A stretch of 64,000 nt of DNA, from assembly GCA_900239685.1 (NCBI GenBank), contig OENT01000012.1, positions 1-64,000 on the forward strand, written 5' to 3'. The DNA is from Rotaria macrura (taxonomy: Eukaryota > Rotifera > Eurotatoria > Philodinida > Philodinidae). Positions 12,904 to 27,105 of this stretch are shown here, piece after piece. A program made the position numbers and the translations under genes. The notes below the pieces were generated by a model. The model made no database searches, was not told where the DNA came from, and was given only the letters and a program-made list of their open reading frames with translations. The first letter of the stretch is position 1. Each line of letters opens with the position of its first letter.

Positions 12904-14082
12904 CTAGAATTATTCGTAGTTTTTCGTTTGAAATCAAGATTTTTTGTTACAACCATTATTTTAACTATTCGTTACGACACTCAACTCAGAATCTGCCCAA
13001 AGATGTGACGAGGTTTACAATCAGCTCAAAAACTAATTCTCAAAATTTCAGCATCGATCATATCATTTGAAATTTTACCATAGATATAAAATCAAACATG
13101 TTCTTTAAATTCGACTATAAGGGATTTCAATATATTACACAGGTGACTCATAATGTAATGTTACATTTATAATAGAAGTGAACATTCGTTCTATTTAAAA
13201 TATTTCTATGCTATTTAATGTTGATTTATTTGTTTCTGGATTTTCTTTAATAGTACTCTTGTCCACTAATACGAACAAAAAAAGATTCGATGTAGGTCAA
13301 TGAAGACGACCATATTAAATAGATAATCTAACTAAACAGCTGAGATCAATGCCGAATACGCATAGATTTTCTGCAGTATGAAGTTACTCATCATAATGAT
13401 AAATACCAAATGGAATATCCTGAATTATTCGAATGTCGAGGTGGCCGCAACATACAGAACTGTCATTGATTGTTGTTTATTATTATTCTTACTATTGCTA
13501 TTGACTTGTAACACGAGAAAAACAAAACTAATACATGATTCGAAGAAAAAACTCATGTTTCATGCGTGTGCGTTATTTTTTAAGCTAAGTTCACAAAAGC
13601 AAATATTCATAAAGTAAAAACGTCTTCTTTACTTGAATACAAAAGATATAGTTGTGTAACATTTGCTTGGTTGAATTCTTCACCGTAAAAATCAAAACTA
13701 TTTAACAACTATCTTGACATTATACCCAGAGAACAGAAAGAAAAAGAAATAGAGGATTACTCGAGCAAATAAGGTAGGTGATTGCATGAGCAGAAAAATG
13801 TCACGTCGTGATTCTATAAAACATTATGTTACGCTTTTACATAGGAAATCCATATAAACTTCAATCGTATTTAACTATTTTGACTGAGTTGATAAGTTAC
13901 GCCATAATAAATTTGAAATAGCAATAATTGTTATGTCAAATTTAATACGATACCAAGCATCTCCTCAATTGTTAATATACTATACGTTAGTAGCATTCAA
14001 ATGTAAGATTTTAATGGATTGACTTTAGTTACAACTAGTGATTCATTGAAAAAACTCTACTATGATAACTAAACGAAATAAA
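12904..14082. other. Intergenic, no supported gene
   Basis: AT-rich spacer between a minus-strand gene start and the small broken gene at 14083. One 79-codon plus-strand frame (13378-13617) has a leucine run and no domain; I do not support it. Confidence 0.45.
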
Positions 14083-14510
14083 ATGAGTACTGTTGATTGA
14101 GATTTCTCGGCTAAAACAATAGATGAGCTTCTTGATGAAGGCAAGTTTGCTCGTGACGACTATTTTACGTACTTAGTTAATCTTCAGGTGTTAGAGTTAC
14201 AGAAAATCTCAAGAACAAATAGAAAAACAATTGTTACATTCTTTTCAGACTATAATCCTCTTCATTATGGAAGGAATAGCAGTTGAATATTCCAATTCAA
14301 TTAGATCTTTTGTATTCTAGAATATTGTTGTATTTTTTCAAGGTACAATGACACTTATACTCTTGTAACACCATCAGGTACTACTATTCTGAATGATCCG
14401 TATGTTAAATAGTTTCTATACCTGTTTTAACATGGAGTTTTTTAATTACTCTCTATAGAGTGTATGATTATTATATGCAGAAAAGCAGCATTCATCAAAC
14501 GAATAACTAA
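14083..14510 (+). pseudogene. Small split ORF broken by one TGA, unrecognised
   Basis: From an ATG at 14083 (AAAATG context) the frame reads MSTVD, hits TGA at 14098-14100, then stays open to 14283 with a strongly protein-like composition, including DELLDEGKFARDDYFTYLVN. A following stretch at 14343-14399 ends at a good donor (GTATGT), and a terminal exon at 14459-14510 after a CTATAG acceptor keeps the frame to a TAA. The joint between the first and second parts lacks a GT donor in the needed phase (GGAAGGAATAG where GT would be expected). One nonsense codon plus one lost donor suggest a recently inactivated gene of about 100 residues. I do not recognise the family. Confidence 0.4.
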
Positions 14511-17500
14511 GCAATACTTCTAAACTTGACGTTAAAATAGTCATATCTTTTCCATAAAAAACAATTAAATTATTTCAAACTTGTGTCGATACTTTGAAAT
14601 AAGTATCGACAGATCTATAGAGTGTCATCTACGGATCGAATCAGAAAGAAGAGAAAATCTTCTAAGTTGATAAAATTAGGAGAAAAATATCAGAGGTCTC
14701 TAAGGGCATTAAAATATAGATAAGACGTTTAACTTTGGATCTATCTGATGATGTTCATTGTCCATTGACTGTTATAGATTCATTTTCTGTTTAATGTGTT
14801 AGTTTACATACACATGCCCAAATTGCCCTACTATAGAAAAATGTACCCGAAAGATGAATTCTGTTATAGGCGTTTAAATTTGATCGATTTTCCAATAAAT
14901 TTCATACACATCTTAACTCGTTCTTATTTTAAAATGAAATGGACTGTACGGTAGTTTCTGAAGAAATACTTGTTTATCACTATCACTCACTCAATAGACA
15001 ACAACAATCGATTCCCGTGATGTTTTCTTAATAAGATTTATTTCATACTGGTCACTGTGTTCATATGAATAATAACGAACAGCATAATTGACTTGTTTCG
15101 ATGCTACAGGACATATATACTAAATTAAAATCATACGTAGATAGTATGGAAGAAAATACTTCAATCGAAGGTTCGAGATTTATCATTATCCAAAGAGGAA
15201 CATCAATGAACAGATCATATTGAATTTTGTTTTTTGGTAACATGCACGACATACTACTGCTCTTACTAATGAATTTTTAACTGATAAATTAAGTCGATGT
15301 TAAATAGAATGTGATTGGATAAGTACGGATGAATCCATTAATGTAGATAGTATATGGCTTTATACAATAGTATTCATAAAATAATCTAGTTGATCGAATG
15401 AATCGTAACAATAATAAAATCAAGTATAATATGATTTTAAAAAAAGAAAAAGTGCTATTCTTTCTTGTTGATGACCATGAGAACTTTTCTATAACAAGCG
15501 GTTCTAGATATTGCATTGAAAATGTTAACGAACCATAACAGTTAATATTCATTTGTTCAACTTGTTAATGTGTTCAAAATTTGAAAAATTTATACAAGAT
15601 CTAGTGCTTGAATGAAGATCAACATGATGCTCAATGTAATGGATGCTTTGTTAAAGATAGAATAGATGAAACTACTTGAAGTAGAATATATTGATACATA
15701 CAGAGCTATGGTTTATATGATGCACGACGAAACCATAAATGTTGGCAATAAGATTTGATTGATTTATTCAGGCGAGCATATAAATCAATAGCAGTTTTCA
15801 TCTAGTAAGATTTCAATTGTTGTGCTTGAATAATTTAATACGAAAAATTAATTTATAACAATCGGCTTTCTTTTCTGTATGGGATTAAAGTCATTTGTTC
15901 AATTATAGACAAGGTTTGATAATACCATAATAGAATTTCTCATTAAAAGATTAATTAATCAATTTCCATAAGAATTTTTAATCATACTTAATAGTACAAA
16001 ACCCAGCTTTTCTCTAAAGTTCAAGTAACAAGTTTTTATTCGATCTAAATTTATGATTTCGCTCTTATCTTTTTCTATTACTAGAGCAGATTACATGTCG
16101 AATAAAAGGATTCTACGAAAAACTATTTTCTGTTATAAGATCAATCTAGAATACACACACAGGTCAATAAAATGAAAGTCAATTTTCTACATTATCTAAT
16201 AAACAGTCAAGATTTTGATGAGAATATAGTTCTTAGATTTCATTCTGATTCAATATGGCAAAATCGTAGTATGAAAGAAAAGTCTTATTATATTCTTCGA
16301 ATAGGAGATCAGATATGAATGATAAATTGACCAAAATCAGTGCTGATAGAAAACAACGAGGCTTATCATATTTCGTATGAAATTTTACAATCTAAACATT
16401 GAAGTCATCAGGTAGAATATATAGTGTCAACGAACGAACTAACCAACCTAACTAACTAAATAAAGGCTTGACAGAATGACTCATATATTTATGTTCGGCT
16501 AAGAGACTGGACAATTATCCAACAATCAATGAACAAGAGAATATGGCGCCGTTTCACCTAATTTTTATTTATTCTGTTAAACCTGAAGTAACTCTTTTTT
16601 TTTGGAGGAGAATTTAACTTTTTCTCTTTCTCATAAAATAAAAAGTTTATTGTATGGATCATATATTATTATCCAATAGAATCTCTTGATGAATCAAAAC
16701 AAAAGATGGAATCTTCCATTTAAATTTACGTATTCTGAAAGAACAAGAAAATAAATATGCTCATACTTGAGTATTTTACCTTGCCAATAGTAAACCTACT
16801 CGTATCTTTTCTACTGTGGATGGCAAGCTAAGAAAAAGATATGCTGCAGGCAAGACTGAAAATCTAATTTTAACCAAACAAGATAAGAATTCTACAAATG
16901 ACTTGACAGTCAGATTTTGAAATTACATTTACATCATTGCATCAGCAGTATCAGAATTCAACTAAAATTCAATTCATAGAAAGAAAATTCAATTGAATTA
17001 CGAATAGAATCATCACTATTTTTGGTATTTCAAAATAAATTCTCATTGTACTAAACAATTTGCGACGTACACTACATTGATTCTGTTTTAGTCGACATTC
17101 GTCGAGCCATCTGATTTTCAACAGTATTCGATCGAGCAAAACATCTTCATCTTATTGTACTTGAATATCGTGCATCAATTTATTTTTCTATATCATCATG
17201 CGTGTGCGTGAGTGCTCAATCCGCCTCATACATGTTTTCAATCAGATTTTGACATGAAACGCTACGATGACGTTGCTTATTAGCACGATGTTGAAATTCG
17301 GTCGATGAGTGTGTTCATTCCAATCTACTTCGAACGATGCACACGACTATTTACATTAAAATCTAATCGAATTTTTTCTCCATAGCAAATACTTATCAAG
17401 CCGTTTTTATTGAACGACCTTGCCATTGTTTACAGAACTCTAGCTTATGCAACTCGATGATTATTTTCATTCGAGAATGTAACGAATAAAAACCTTGAAA

Positions 17501-19192
17501 TTCGTAACGACTGATGTCTAACATTTTAAAATTTTTTAGATCAGCATCTTGTACAAAATATTCTGTAGTTTTGCGTTCTTTCCATCAGACTGACGTTGGT
17601 TTGGTTATATCAACCACCGTCAAAGAAGATTTTCTTCAGAATAGTAAATAAGATTTCCTGTCATGCTGAATATGTTATCGTAATATGATTTTGTCTAGAT
17701 TAAAAGCAATTCAAACAGAAATATATTATGTTATGATGGGAAATAATCTAATGAATATTGGATTTTAGCAGATCAATACAAAGTAAATAATCTATGTCTA
17801 TTTAGATTTGATTGAAATTAATATTTTAATTTTTACTTTAGGATGATCTGCATCTATAAACTATTTGCTATTTATGGTTCGATCAGCATCCCAATTTGTT
17901 TTGAATTATGTTAGCTAACAAAATATTTAATCGCACATTAATTTTTAATTTTTTTCCTTCACTAAAATTCTTTCATAACACATGATTCTGTTCGATCGTT
18001 TCAAATTCGTGTAGTCGGCAGAGCACTGTGGTTATATATCGTTTCCATCGTCCAGGATTTATGAACATGTGTTCTTTTTAACGAAACAAATGGTTCGAAA
18101 TAGAATATTTATTGAAGTTCTTCATTTTCTTTGTGCAAAGAAAACCGTTTTGTTCAAAATGCTGACATTTTCGAAAGATTCCTTCGGCTATCGTGTTTTG
18201 TTGCATACATAATTAGAATGTGCATCCTAATAAAAATAAATTGAATGATAAAAATACGTTTAGTATTATATTTTATACGTTCTTATGATCTAGAAATGAT
18301 GATTTATTCGTTTTTGTAAACTTTTTTACTCGATGCATATAGTCAAATGGTTTTTATTAGATTAACCTACGCTATTTCGCATGATATGCTCTATTCTCAT
18401 GACTTGTATGTTACATTTCAGCGTAAAAGAGCAAAAAACGAATGCATACATCAATTGTTCTACAATTATGACTGAAAGAAGTACTCGTGATGAAATAAAA
18501 ACATTTTCGCATGACCTCATTTTCATCTAAATACCTTTTTTTTCTATACTTTTACGTTCGATATTTCTTTTTGTCACAATATTAGTTTTTTTTTGATGGA
18601 TATTTGCATTATGTTGTCTCGATGGAATTTTCTCCTACTTGTTCGAATGTTCCTTTTGAAAGTAAGAGAAAAATTTCTTTCTCGAAGCAAATGCGGAATT
18701 GTCCCCCATAACCCCACCCCTTTTTTTCTTCTCTACTAGTATCGTTCCTTTTCTCTTCGTGTAATGTTCTCGTCTTTCTATCAGTTGACTCGTATTAGGT
18801 TTGTTTTTTTGCGCACAACTGCCATAATTTTGTAAATGGTAGCGGCAATAGAGGGTGTGTCGATAGAAACGAGAAAAAAAAAAGAAAAAATTACGAGAAA
18901 CGAAAGAAACTAGGAGAGAAAAATGCGTCAGTATGCAACCAAGGTCGTCTGAAATAAACATAAACAAGACGAGAGAAAAAAAGAAAGGAAAATGCAGAGA
19001 AAATGACGTGTATTCTGACGCTGTTCTGATCGTCACACCCTCTCGAATGTTTTCGTAGAAAAGGAGAAAATAGATAGACACACATAAACATATATAAAGC
19101 TTATTCTCTCATTTGTAACTAGAATTTCTATTATATACAAAGCTTTTGTTTCTGAAGAATTATTTTCCTTGAAATCAACAGTACCCAACCGA
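14511..19192. other. Intergenic with faint plus-strand coding relics
   Basis: Mostly AT-rich and stop-rich. Several plus-strand stretches look like worn coding sequence interrupted by stops and frame changes: about 15108-15230 (phrases such as IEGSRFIIIQRGTSMNRSY), 15270-15390, 15450-15540, 15612-15680, 16171-16380 and 16738-16918 (TRIFSTVDGKLRKRYAAGK). They could be one decayed gene of roughly 1.8 kb, but no family is recognisable and chance openness is common at this composition. The part from about 18600 to 19190 is T-rich with purine/pyrimidine runs and precedes the gene at 19193; minus-strand frames there are low-complexity artefacts. Confidence 0.3.
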
Positions 19193-20143
19193 ATGGCTTC
19201 AAAAGCATGTAACCGTTCACGTCCATGGAATTTCGACACAAGTACTTCTCCTGAAACGATGTTTCATTTTCCGATAAGTCCCGGTGAGCCTGGAAAATTT
19301 GATTTTTATCGGTAAGAAAATAATTAGTTTATTTATTCTTTTCTATATTTTAAAATAGTACACGCTTATTTTTTTTTAAGAGTATATCTCGCTAATCATG
19401 CTTACTATTCGGATTCAAAACTTTCTGGTAATTCGGACGGTAAGTAACCCATTAGCCACAGTAATGTTTAATTTGACACAGAAGAAAACGAAAAAGAAAA
19501 AAAGATTTTTCATGTTGATAGATTTCAAACAACTGACATAAAGAAAAGAAAATGATGACATCACTATTCGACGGAAATAAGTTTTTACATGTACTTTGAC
19601 CTCTTCGGTTTCATTTTTCTGCTGAATAATCTATTTAATAGCTTTCTTTATCGGATGTCAGTGAGTTTATTAGTGTTTTCGAGAAGTTATCCATAGTTTA
19701 CCTACTACTGGACTGATACAGACTCTATGATATACGACAACAGAAAAGAAAATGAACAAGAACTTTTATTTTTAGAACCTTCTCATTTAACACGAACGTC
19801 ATCATCAGTAGGAAGTAGACGATGGACGCCATTTGCTCATCTTGTTTCATCTGACGAATCCAAATCTTCAACATTAACAACTTCACAATCAACAGATTTA
19901 ATTACGGCACCTAAATCACAAGCAGTGTGTTCAGCGGATTCTAGTGTTATGTCAAACACTAGTGATACCCAAAAAGAAATAATTCAATGTGCTCAATCCT
20001 TTCCATCGCTGACTGGTCTCGTTAAGAATGCTATAAATAAAAGTCATTCAACTACGGCAAATTCAAATCAAACTCGACGCCCATTTACTGGAACAACTCT
20101 ATCTTCGAAAGATCTAAATCATTTATCACCTCAATCAATGTAA
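19193..20143 (+). CDS. Unrecognised Ser/Thr-rich protein, three exons
   Basis: Three exons (19193-19311, 19381-19439, 19722-20143) join in phase across introns of 69 and 282 bp to give 199 residues. The donors are GTAAGA and GTAAGT. The N-terminal third is the most ordered part, with SRPWNFDTSTSPETMFHFPI and PGEPGKFDFYRVYLANHAYY. The rest is rich in Ser, Thr, Asn and Gln and probably disordered, with a conserved-looking RRWTPFAHLV segment. No signal peptide, membrane segment or known domain is seen. The ATG at 19193 is the first in frame. I do not recognise the family; a small regulatory or adaptor protein is possible but unproven. AATAAA-like sequence occurs near 20399. Confidence 0.65.
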
Positions 20144-23100
20144 AATGAAACAAGCAATACATACAAGATAGAAGCATAGAGAACAGTATCTTCAATATAT
20201 ATATATTCTTTTTCTTCTATGTCAGATAAATTAAAAGCACGCTTTTTAATGTCTTTCCCTAGTTATTTTATTTATCAATCTTCTTCTGTTATCATCATGT
20301 ATTATCGTTCGTGTCCGTATCATATCTTGTTCTATCCTTGAATAATATGACACTGCTTTCAATTGATTATCCTGTTTAATCCATATTAAATTTCAGTAAA
20401 TAAAAATTAACGAAGACTAAACGATATAAAATATATTCGTACATGTTTTTGCACAACATTTTGTAACGAAATGTAAGACAATAGTCTTTTGAAAATGCCC
20501 ATCATTTTCATTATACAATATATAGTTGTTGAATAATACGATCAGAATGGCACTATTAATCAAGTTCAATGTACTAATTCGTCAAGGCGAAATACCAATT
20601 ATAAATCAGGCAGAGAAATGATTTATTCAAAGAATAAAAAGTCCTGATTATTATTATTGTTATTGCCGAATCTGACGTTTACGAATAAGTACGAAGAAAA
20701 TCATGAAACTAATAGAGTAGAGCAGACATTAAAACTAGGAATATATACACATACATATATATTTATTCATGTTCTCTTTTTGTTTGATCTCGTATTTTAA
20801 TCATATGATGTTGATTCAATGGTTTCTACTCTACAAGGAATGCATTCGATGAAAGTTCGAGATATATTCATATGATTGTTTGAAAACATGACAAAATTCT
20901 ATGGTATGAAATCTGTTTTCATACCATAGTGCTCTGTTGAATCAACAATATTCATGGTTTTCTGCTTGCTTAGGAATCTAATAAAGAAATAGATGAAGAA
21001 AAAACAATCTATTTTAGGGAATTAATAAAATATTCTCATCTAATTTTTTCTCATATTTGCTAAAATAAAATATTACATATGATTTTTGTTCCCAGCGAAC
21101 GATATGCATGTGAACTTTGATTACTTTCTATTCATTAATAATGGTATAGAAAATTAGCAAGCTAAAATTTTATATGAAATGAATAGATTATTGTTTAACA
21201 TGTCTCATGAAATGATTCATTAACAAAATAATTTACTTCCTAAAATTACTTTATTTGATTAATGAATAAGTAATATAAATATGAAATTTTATGACTGTGT
21301 GAAAGTAAAAACAAATTTTTCTTTCTCTTCCCAGTTGTAATGCATGATATGCAAAATACTTTTCTCTTGAATGACTTTGAGATATGTGTTGAGAGAAATT
21401 CTATTTTTTTTTTGACAATTCTTTGTTCTCGCTAGCAAATGATGTCAGTTTTGATAAGGACACTTCATGAAATATTGAAAAAAAACTTAACTACTCCATT
21501 TTCATTTATATTATGGACGCTAGTCAATGATTGTACTGCTTGTTTTTGTTTTCGATTTTGACTGTCAACCAATAATTTAGAAATTGAGAGAAATTTTCGT
21601 AATTGTACATCTAATCAGTTTTTTGATTACTCATTATGATTAGTATAAATCGATCGTTATCATTCATCATTTGATGTCATGTTTCTTTTGAATAGTGCAT
21701 ACGATAAGTATAAATCTAACATGAATAGTGAATTCAAACAAAACTCACGAGTATTATCCATGGAAAATCTGTATGATAATGAAAAGTACTGACACATGTA
21801 GTTTCAAACTACCGTAGGATTGCTCTACTTGGAATCGCATTGGTTATGGTTTACAATAAAACACATTATGAGAAAAAAAAACTTCACCTTTTCATCAAAT
21901 AGTATATAAGTTTTGCGTGTTATTTAGTACTTTCGATGAATTCGCTCTAGGATAACAATATCATATTGACATTTTAGAAGAGAACTCGCTATACAATAAT
22001 GATTTTCTCTTATGAAGCGCCTATCACATTGTTTTATACGATTGACTAATACAATATACTTTTAGTCTGTCATATGTTGCTGATGGATCATGAGGAGCGT
22101 ATAAAATCGCATTGTTTATCCAAATTCTCTAACTAACTTAATTATTTTATCGATTTATTCATGTCAAAAACGATTTTCTTTGACCAGACCACTTTTTGTT
22201 TAGAGATGGAGAAATTGAGTTGAATAAAAAATAACCTAGAAAATTTTCTCCGATCTATATACACCATTTAAATCGAATTTTGATCTCACATAGTTATCTT
22301 TCAATGAATTTGAAACGAAACACAACTACAATTTAGTTAAAAATCCATTCATTTGTCGTACAACTCATTTATGAGAAAGAAAATATTTTGGATATGTTGT
22401 TTTTCATTCATCAATTTATATTAAAATGAAATGTATTACAGTAACGCATTTCACACATGTTGCTTGAATCATCTTTCAACAAACCGTACATACTATGTAT
22501 GAATTTGATAATTGATTGTCGATGTGTTGAAAGCTTCTTGCTATGAGATGATTCGAAAATAGGAAACGATTCATTTTTTTCGAATGTTCCTTTAATAGAT
22601 TGATCAATGTTCGTTAGAACTCATAGAAAGACGGATTTGATAAAAATGCTAATCGACTGTTGTATTCTTACTCTATGAAAGAGACAGCATCGATTGTTCG
22701 TATGAATAAATGAAGTACGTCATTGTTGGTATGTTATGCTTTTTGTTCTTGTGAAAATATTTATATTTAGTCTCACTTCATTCTTATCAATATCTTTGGA
22801 ATCGATAAATGTCAATAACAATAACATGTAATGTCTCTGTTCGATAGTCGTTATATTTTCCTCTCATTCGACATATGTTGCCTCCTTAGTACTCGTCCTG
22901 TTTCTCTGTTTGACACTGAAAACAACTTATATCTTTCTTACTAGTCAAAACAAAAACGTACCGTTTTATATATAGACGTATTTTAGATATGAAGTGTTTA
23001 GTATAAAATGAAAATATATATGTAACACTTGCTATGATTCTTAGATGGATATTATTCTGCTCACTGTCTCGGTGATTTTCAGTTTCCATCACAATTGTTG

Positions 23101-26100
23101 ATGACAGAAGGTCAGAAAGAAGAACACGCAGAAGAGAACTTTGTAGTCATTTTCTATATAACGTTATAGAAGTCAACCAAAGATTCTAGCAGAATGTAGC
23201 AGACACTAATCAAGGACCAGATTTGTAGACAGTGGCAGATGTTATTTATATATCTCCTCTGATATGACATCAATCATATGTGTCATATAATACATCGACT
23301 GCGACCTTATGGCGCCGATGGATACTTCAGCAAAAACGGATGAAGCAGTAATATGTTCTACATTAGAAAAAAGTACAGTTAGCTTTACGTGTTTACCATT
23401 AGCTACTACATCGTACTTTCAATGAGAATTTCATAGTTATTTTACTGACATCTATCTGAAGTAAATTATATATGATTTACTTAGCACTTCTTCTATCAGA
23501 TCATAGTTAATAACAATAAGCTAATTTAATTATAGTGATATCATGTATATAACGGCTGTACTCTTTGCTTTTACGACTCCATTGATTTAAGAGAAATAAG
23601 AGTACGCTTTTATTTGAATTATAGCTCTCGTGTAACGTGTTCGTATTTGAGAGACAGACTGGATTTGTCTAGTTTATTCTTCTCATGTAGAAATTAAAAA
23701 AAAACCTGTCAAGCCTCTCATTATAGTAAACAGAAAGTACAGGTTATCCTTTCTACAAATATACGCACGCAGTCGTACACGTAATTTGAAGTCTCGTTTG
23801 AACTCATTGAAGTCATGCAGAAAATATTACGATTTAATGAATTCTAGTTAGTATAGAAAACTTCCTAATAATTCATTAAAATAAATCTTTCTGCTACGAT
23901 ACATTTAGTAATTGGACTAAATTAGTATAATCTATCTCATATGCAATATTACAAAACTATAAAAGCACAGCTGAAGTTCGATGCATGACTTTATTTATTG
24001 AAATAAATACTATGAAAATTTTAGTGCGCTTGTATTATTTCTAATTTATTGAGGATGGGAAATATTTTCATAAGAAACCTAAATGAATCATATTGATATG
24101 ATTATAAATTCTATACAAGAAGACTTTTTTCAAAATAAGTCTTGTCGAAATAAAAGCACTTTTAACATTACATTAATTGAATCGTTCTCTTCTTTACTTA
24201 GTATAAGTCAAATTATTAAAATAATCGAGTACAAAAGAAAAATATCAACTTCGCAATGGTTTTATTTTCATGTAAGATAATAGCAATACTATTGATCCGA
24301 TCATGCAAAATTTCCACAAACGTATATAGAAAAATATCTATCGTCCTTTTTTACATAATTGTTATTCATGTAAAAACATTTTATAACTCTGAGTAACGCA
24401 ACAAATTTTTTTTTGCGGGCAATATTATACATGAAATGTTAAATACATATCGAAATTTGATATTTTAATTATATATCAAGAAAGATATTCTCATGTTTTC
24501 CCATGTGTAGATCTTTGATCTGGTACTATAACTTTATGGATGTTTAAATAAAAGCATGGTTAACAGGTACATATTTTTTCTTACTGTACTACTTCACCTT
24601 AATCAATGCTGTTGTTACTTGTTACTTTGTTAATATTATTATGCCCATGCATTTTCTATTTTCCATATGTACAGCGTTAGATTTAATCGATTTTGAAAAA
24701 AACATACATGATAACATTTCATGAGGTATATCTCATTTGTTGTTTCTTTTCTTTTGATACAATCTAAGGTTAGTCGTGACTATTAAAAAGGCATCAGTTC
24801 ATACAGTGTAGGTTTGTTTTTATCCAAACTTGACATGTTTTTTATTATCCGAACATTTCTATCTCTGTTGAAAACGTCAGCATCATCCGAGAAGAAGCAA
24901 TTATGATCGGTGACAATATGCGTTGTTAGACTAGAGGGACATATTGTCTTTCATTATAGTCGTATCTGTTATTTTCATACAACTGTTTTTCAACAGAGAC
25001 ACATTCGACATGACTTGTTTTGAATAGATAGAATTTGCTTATAGGGTGAGATATGAATTAAACCGCTCTTTATTTTATCTAACAGTCAATAGATTGGACA
25101 TAGAAAACAAAGACTCTTAATTAGTATTGACTGACTAATTAGTTTTCTTCTTCCGTCAATGAAATGTATCGTAACAGTAACGTGAAATATTACTCACTTT
25201 CTTATTATATGAAATAAATTATCTTTATAACTTGAACATAAATATGCACTTTTTTCCTATAAAATGCTTAGTTCTCGATTTCAAATCAACATTGTATAAT
25301 GTACAAAATTCGTAGAATTATAAGTATAGATAATGCTCTAATAAATGTCATTCATACATGTTGAATAATTCAAGTCCTGAGCATTGCTATCTCTGTTTAA
25401 TTCAATCGATCATGGGATTTCCTGAACAATTGAAAAGAAAACATGTTGACGTACAAGAATCTGTGTGAAAGAGTAGAGGGAACCAACTGCAGGATGTCTA
25501 TTGTGCAAAAAACATATACTTTTGGACTACGGTAATTTATATTTGCGTAGAAAAATATTGATCGTTTTGCATGTCAAAATAATTCCATTCAAAAAATGTT
25601 GAACACAGAACGGAAACAAGTGCTTATAACTATAAGACACTGTTATTGATTACGAACATAATATGAATATTGTAAGAAATTTCTATTTACTAGCATGGTT
25701 CTTGATATTATGTTCTCCTTGAAGTTTTATTGAAAAACATTTAGCTGCAAGTTAACAAGAAAAGCTCACACGACGATGCTAATCTACAATGCAGAAGATT
25801 CGTCAAGTATAAAAGAAAATAGAAGAAAAGTCGACAGCGAACACGAGAATGTGTACCCAGAAGATTGAGAGAGAGTCAAGGAAAATGGATGAAATTAACA
25901 TTCATGAAGTTTCACACTCGACTATTCTTAACGTCTAGTCATGAATGATAGAACAGGAAATAGTGACTGTAATCAAATTTATATCTTAAAATTTTTTTCT
26001 GTAATGGTAAATTTTGTTTTTGATATCGACTGATTAAGAAAAGCGAAGCAATAGTCAAGCATTACGGATAAAGAAAAGCAACTAGATAATATAAAACCAA

Positions 26101-26771
26101 GTATGATAATTAATACTAATGTGTTTCAAATATTTTGGCATGAGTTACATATAGAAAGCTAAACTTTCAATAATGTGAGAAGTACCTAAAATATAGATTT
26201 CACTTGCAACTCAAACTATGTAATAAAAAGTACTTCGGTAAAAAAAGAAAAGATCCAGCAAACATGATAAACTTGTTTTCTGTTTCACATGCTAATTGCG
26301 TACCATAGAAAAATTTAAATACTTCCCTGTTTAAATTGTGTATTGTGACTATAAGCAGTGACTCGTCGACCTGCTTTACTGATTATATTAGCTCTTCATT
26401 TCACCGAATATAAAGCATGCTACACGTCATTTACTCATCGAAAACGTCATATCGATGTTTTTATGTGCAGAAAATGACTGCGACAAGGAAAACTTGACTA
26501 AAACAACAGCAACAATAAGATAACGTTTTTTAAAGTGAGATAAACACGTACGTAAGCAAGAAAATGTTTCGAAGACCTGTGCCATGACTAAGTGAATGTT
26601 TATCATAATTTTCTTGTCAACTCTATGAATATATATGTTATTGACTGTGATTATTGCTAATTTTTATTTCTTACTGACTTTTCTATAGTGTGTTTACACC
26701 CAATAAAACTAATTTCAGTTGAGAATCATCCAACTATTGAACTTTATTGTAGGCAAGTTACTAGGCAACAG
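20144..26771. other. Long intergenic stretch, no supported gene
   Basis: About 6.6 kb of AT-rich DNA. It contains a perfect hairpin at 20899-20929. A locally GC-richer patch at 23100-23426 carries a 38-codon ORF at 23310-23426 starting MAPMDTSAKTDEAV, with another frame also open across it; this may be a gene fragment. A 31-codon ORF lies near 25775. No homology can be recognised for any of these. Confidence 0.4.
20899..20929. repeat. Perfect inverted repeat (hairpin)
   Basis: Arms of 13 bp (20899-20911 and 20917-20929, CTATGGTATGAAA and its complement) surround a 5-base loop. It lies in intergenic DNA far from any gene end, so a role in termination is unlikely; it may be the remnant of a foldback element. 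Confidence 0.7.
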
Positions 26772-26876
26772 ATGTGTCAACAGGACACGGTTACCCTGCC
26801 CTGCCCTGAAACAGGACAGGGTAGACCAACGGAAATTGCAGTTCAGGGCAGGGTGTGGATGACAGCTTTACCCTGC
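26772..26876. repeat. GC-rich repeat module, copy 1
   Basis: A GC-rich block starting ATGTGTCAA and made of CCCTG/CAGGG units in both orientations, ending near GATGACAGCTTTACCCTGC. A second copy in the same orientation lies at 27779-27870 and shares the ATGTGTCAA start, the CAGGGCAGGGTG block and a GACAGCT segment near the end. TAGGCAAG-like words flank both copies. The two copies bracket the 5' part of the decayed kinase. Confidence 0.6.
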
Positions 26877-27105
26877 AAAATGAAAACCCAGTTGTTTGAA
26901 TTTCCGGTTGAAAAAATACTTTGTTTAGTTTCTTTGATTTAAAACTAAAAAATAGACTGCAGAGGACGATACGAACTAGTAATCAGGAGCTCCTCTAGAT
27001 ATTGACTGCAGAACGAACATAGTAGAATGAAAACAATTATATAAAGTGGCCATAGAAGAATGTATTAAAATTTATTGTTCAAGTATTTTTACAAAACATT
27101 ACACC

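Noticed and set aside
14098..14100. TGA as a sense codon (recoding or selenocysteine)
   Set aside because: Well-supported genes in this window (F-box and TRPM2-tail) end in TGA, and no selenocysteine context was found; inactivation is simpler.
18635..19239. Overlapping minus-strand frames of 66-148 codons
   Set aside because: They are Phe/Ser/Arg-rich low-complexity translations of a purine/pyrimidine-biased region upstream of the plus-strand gene at 19193.
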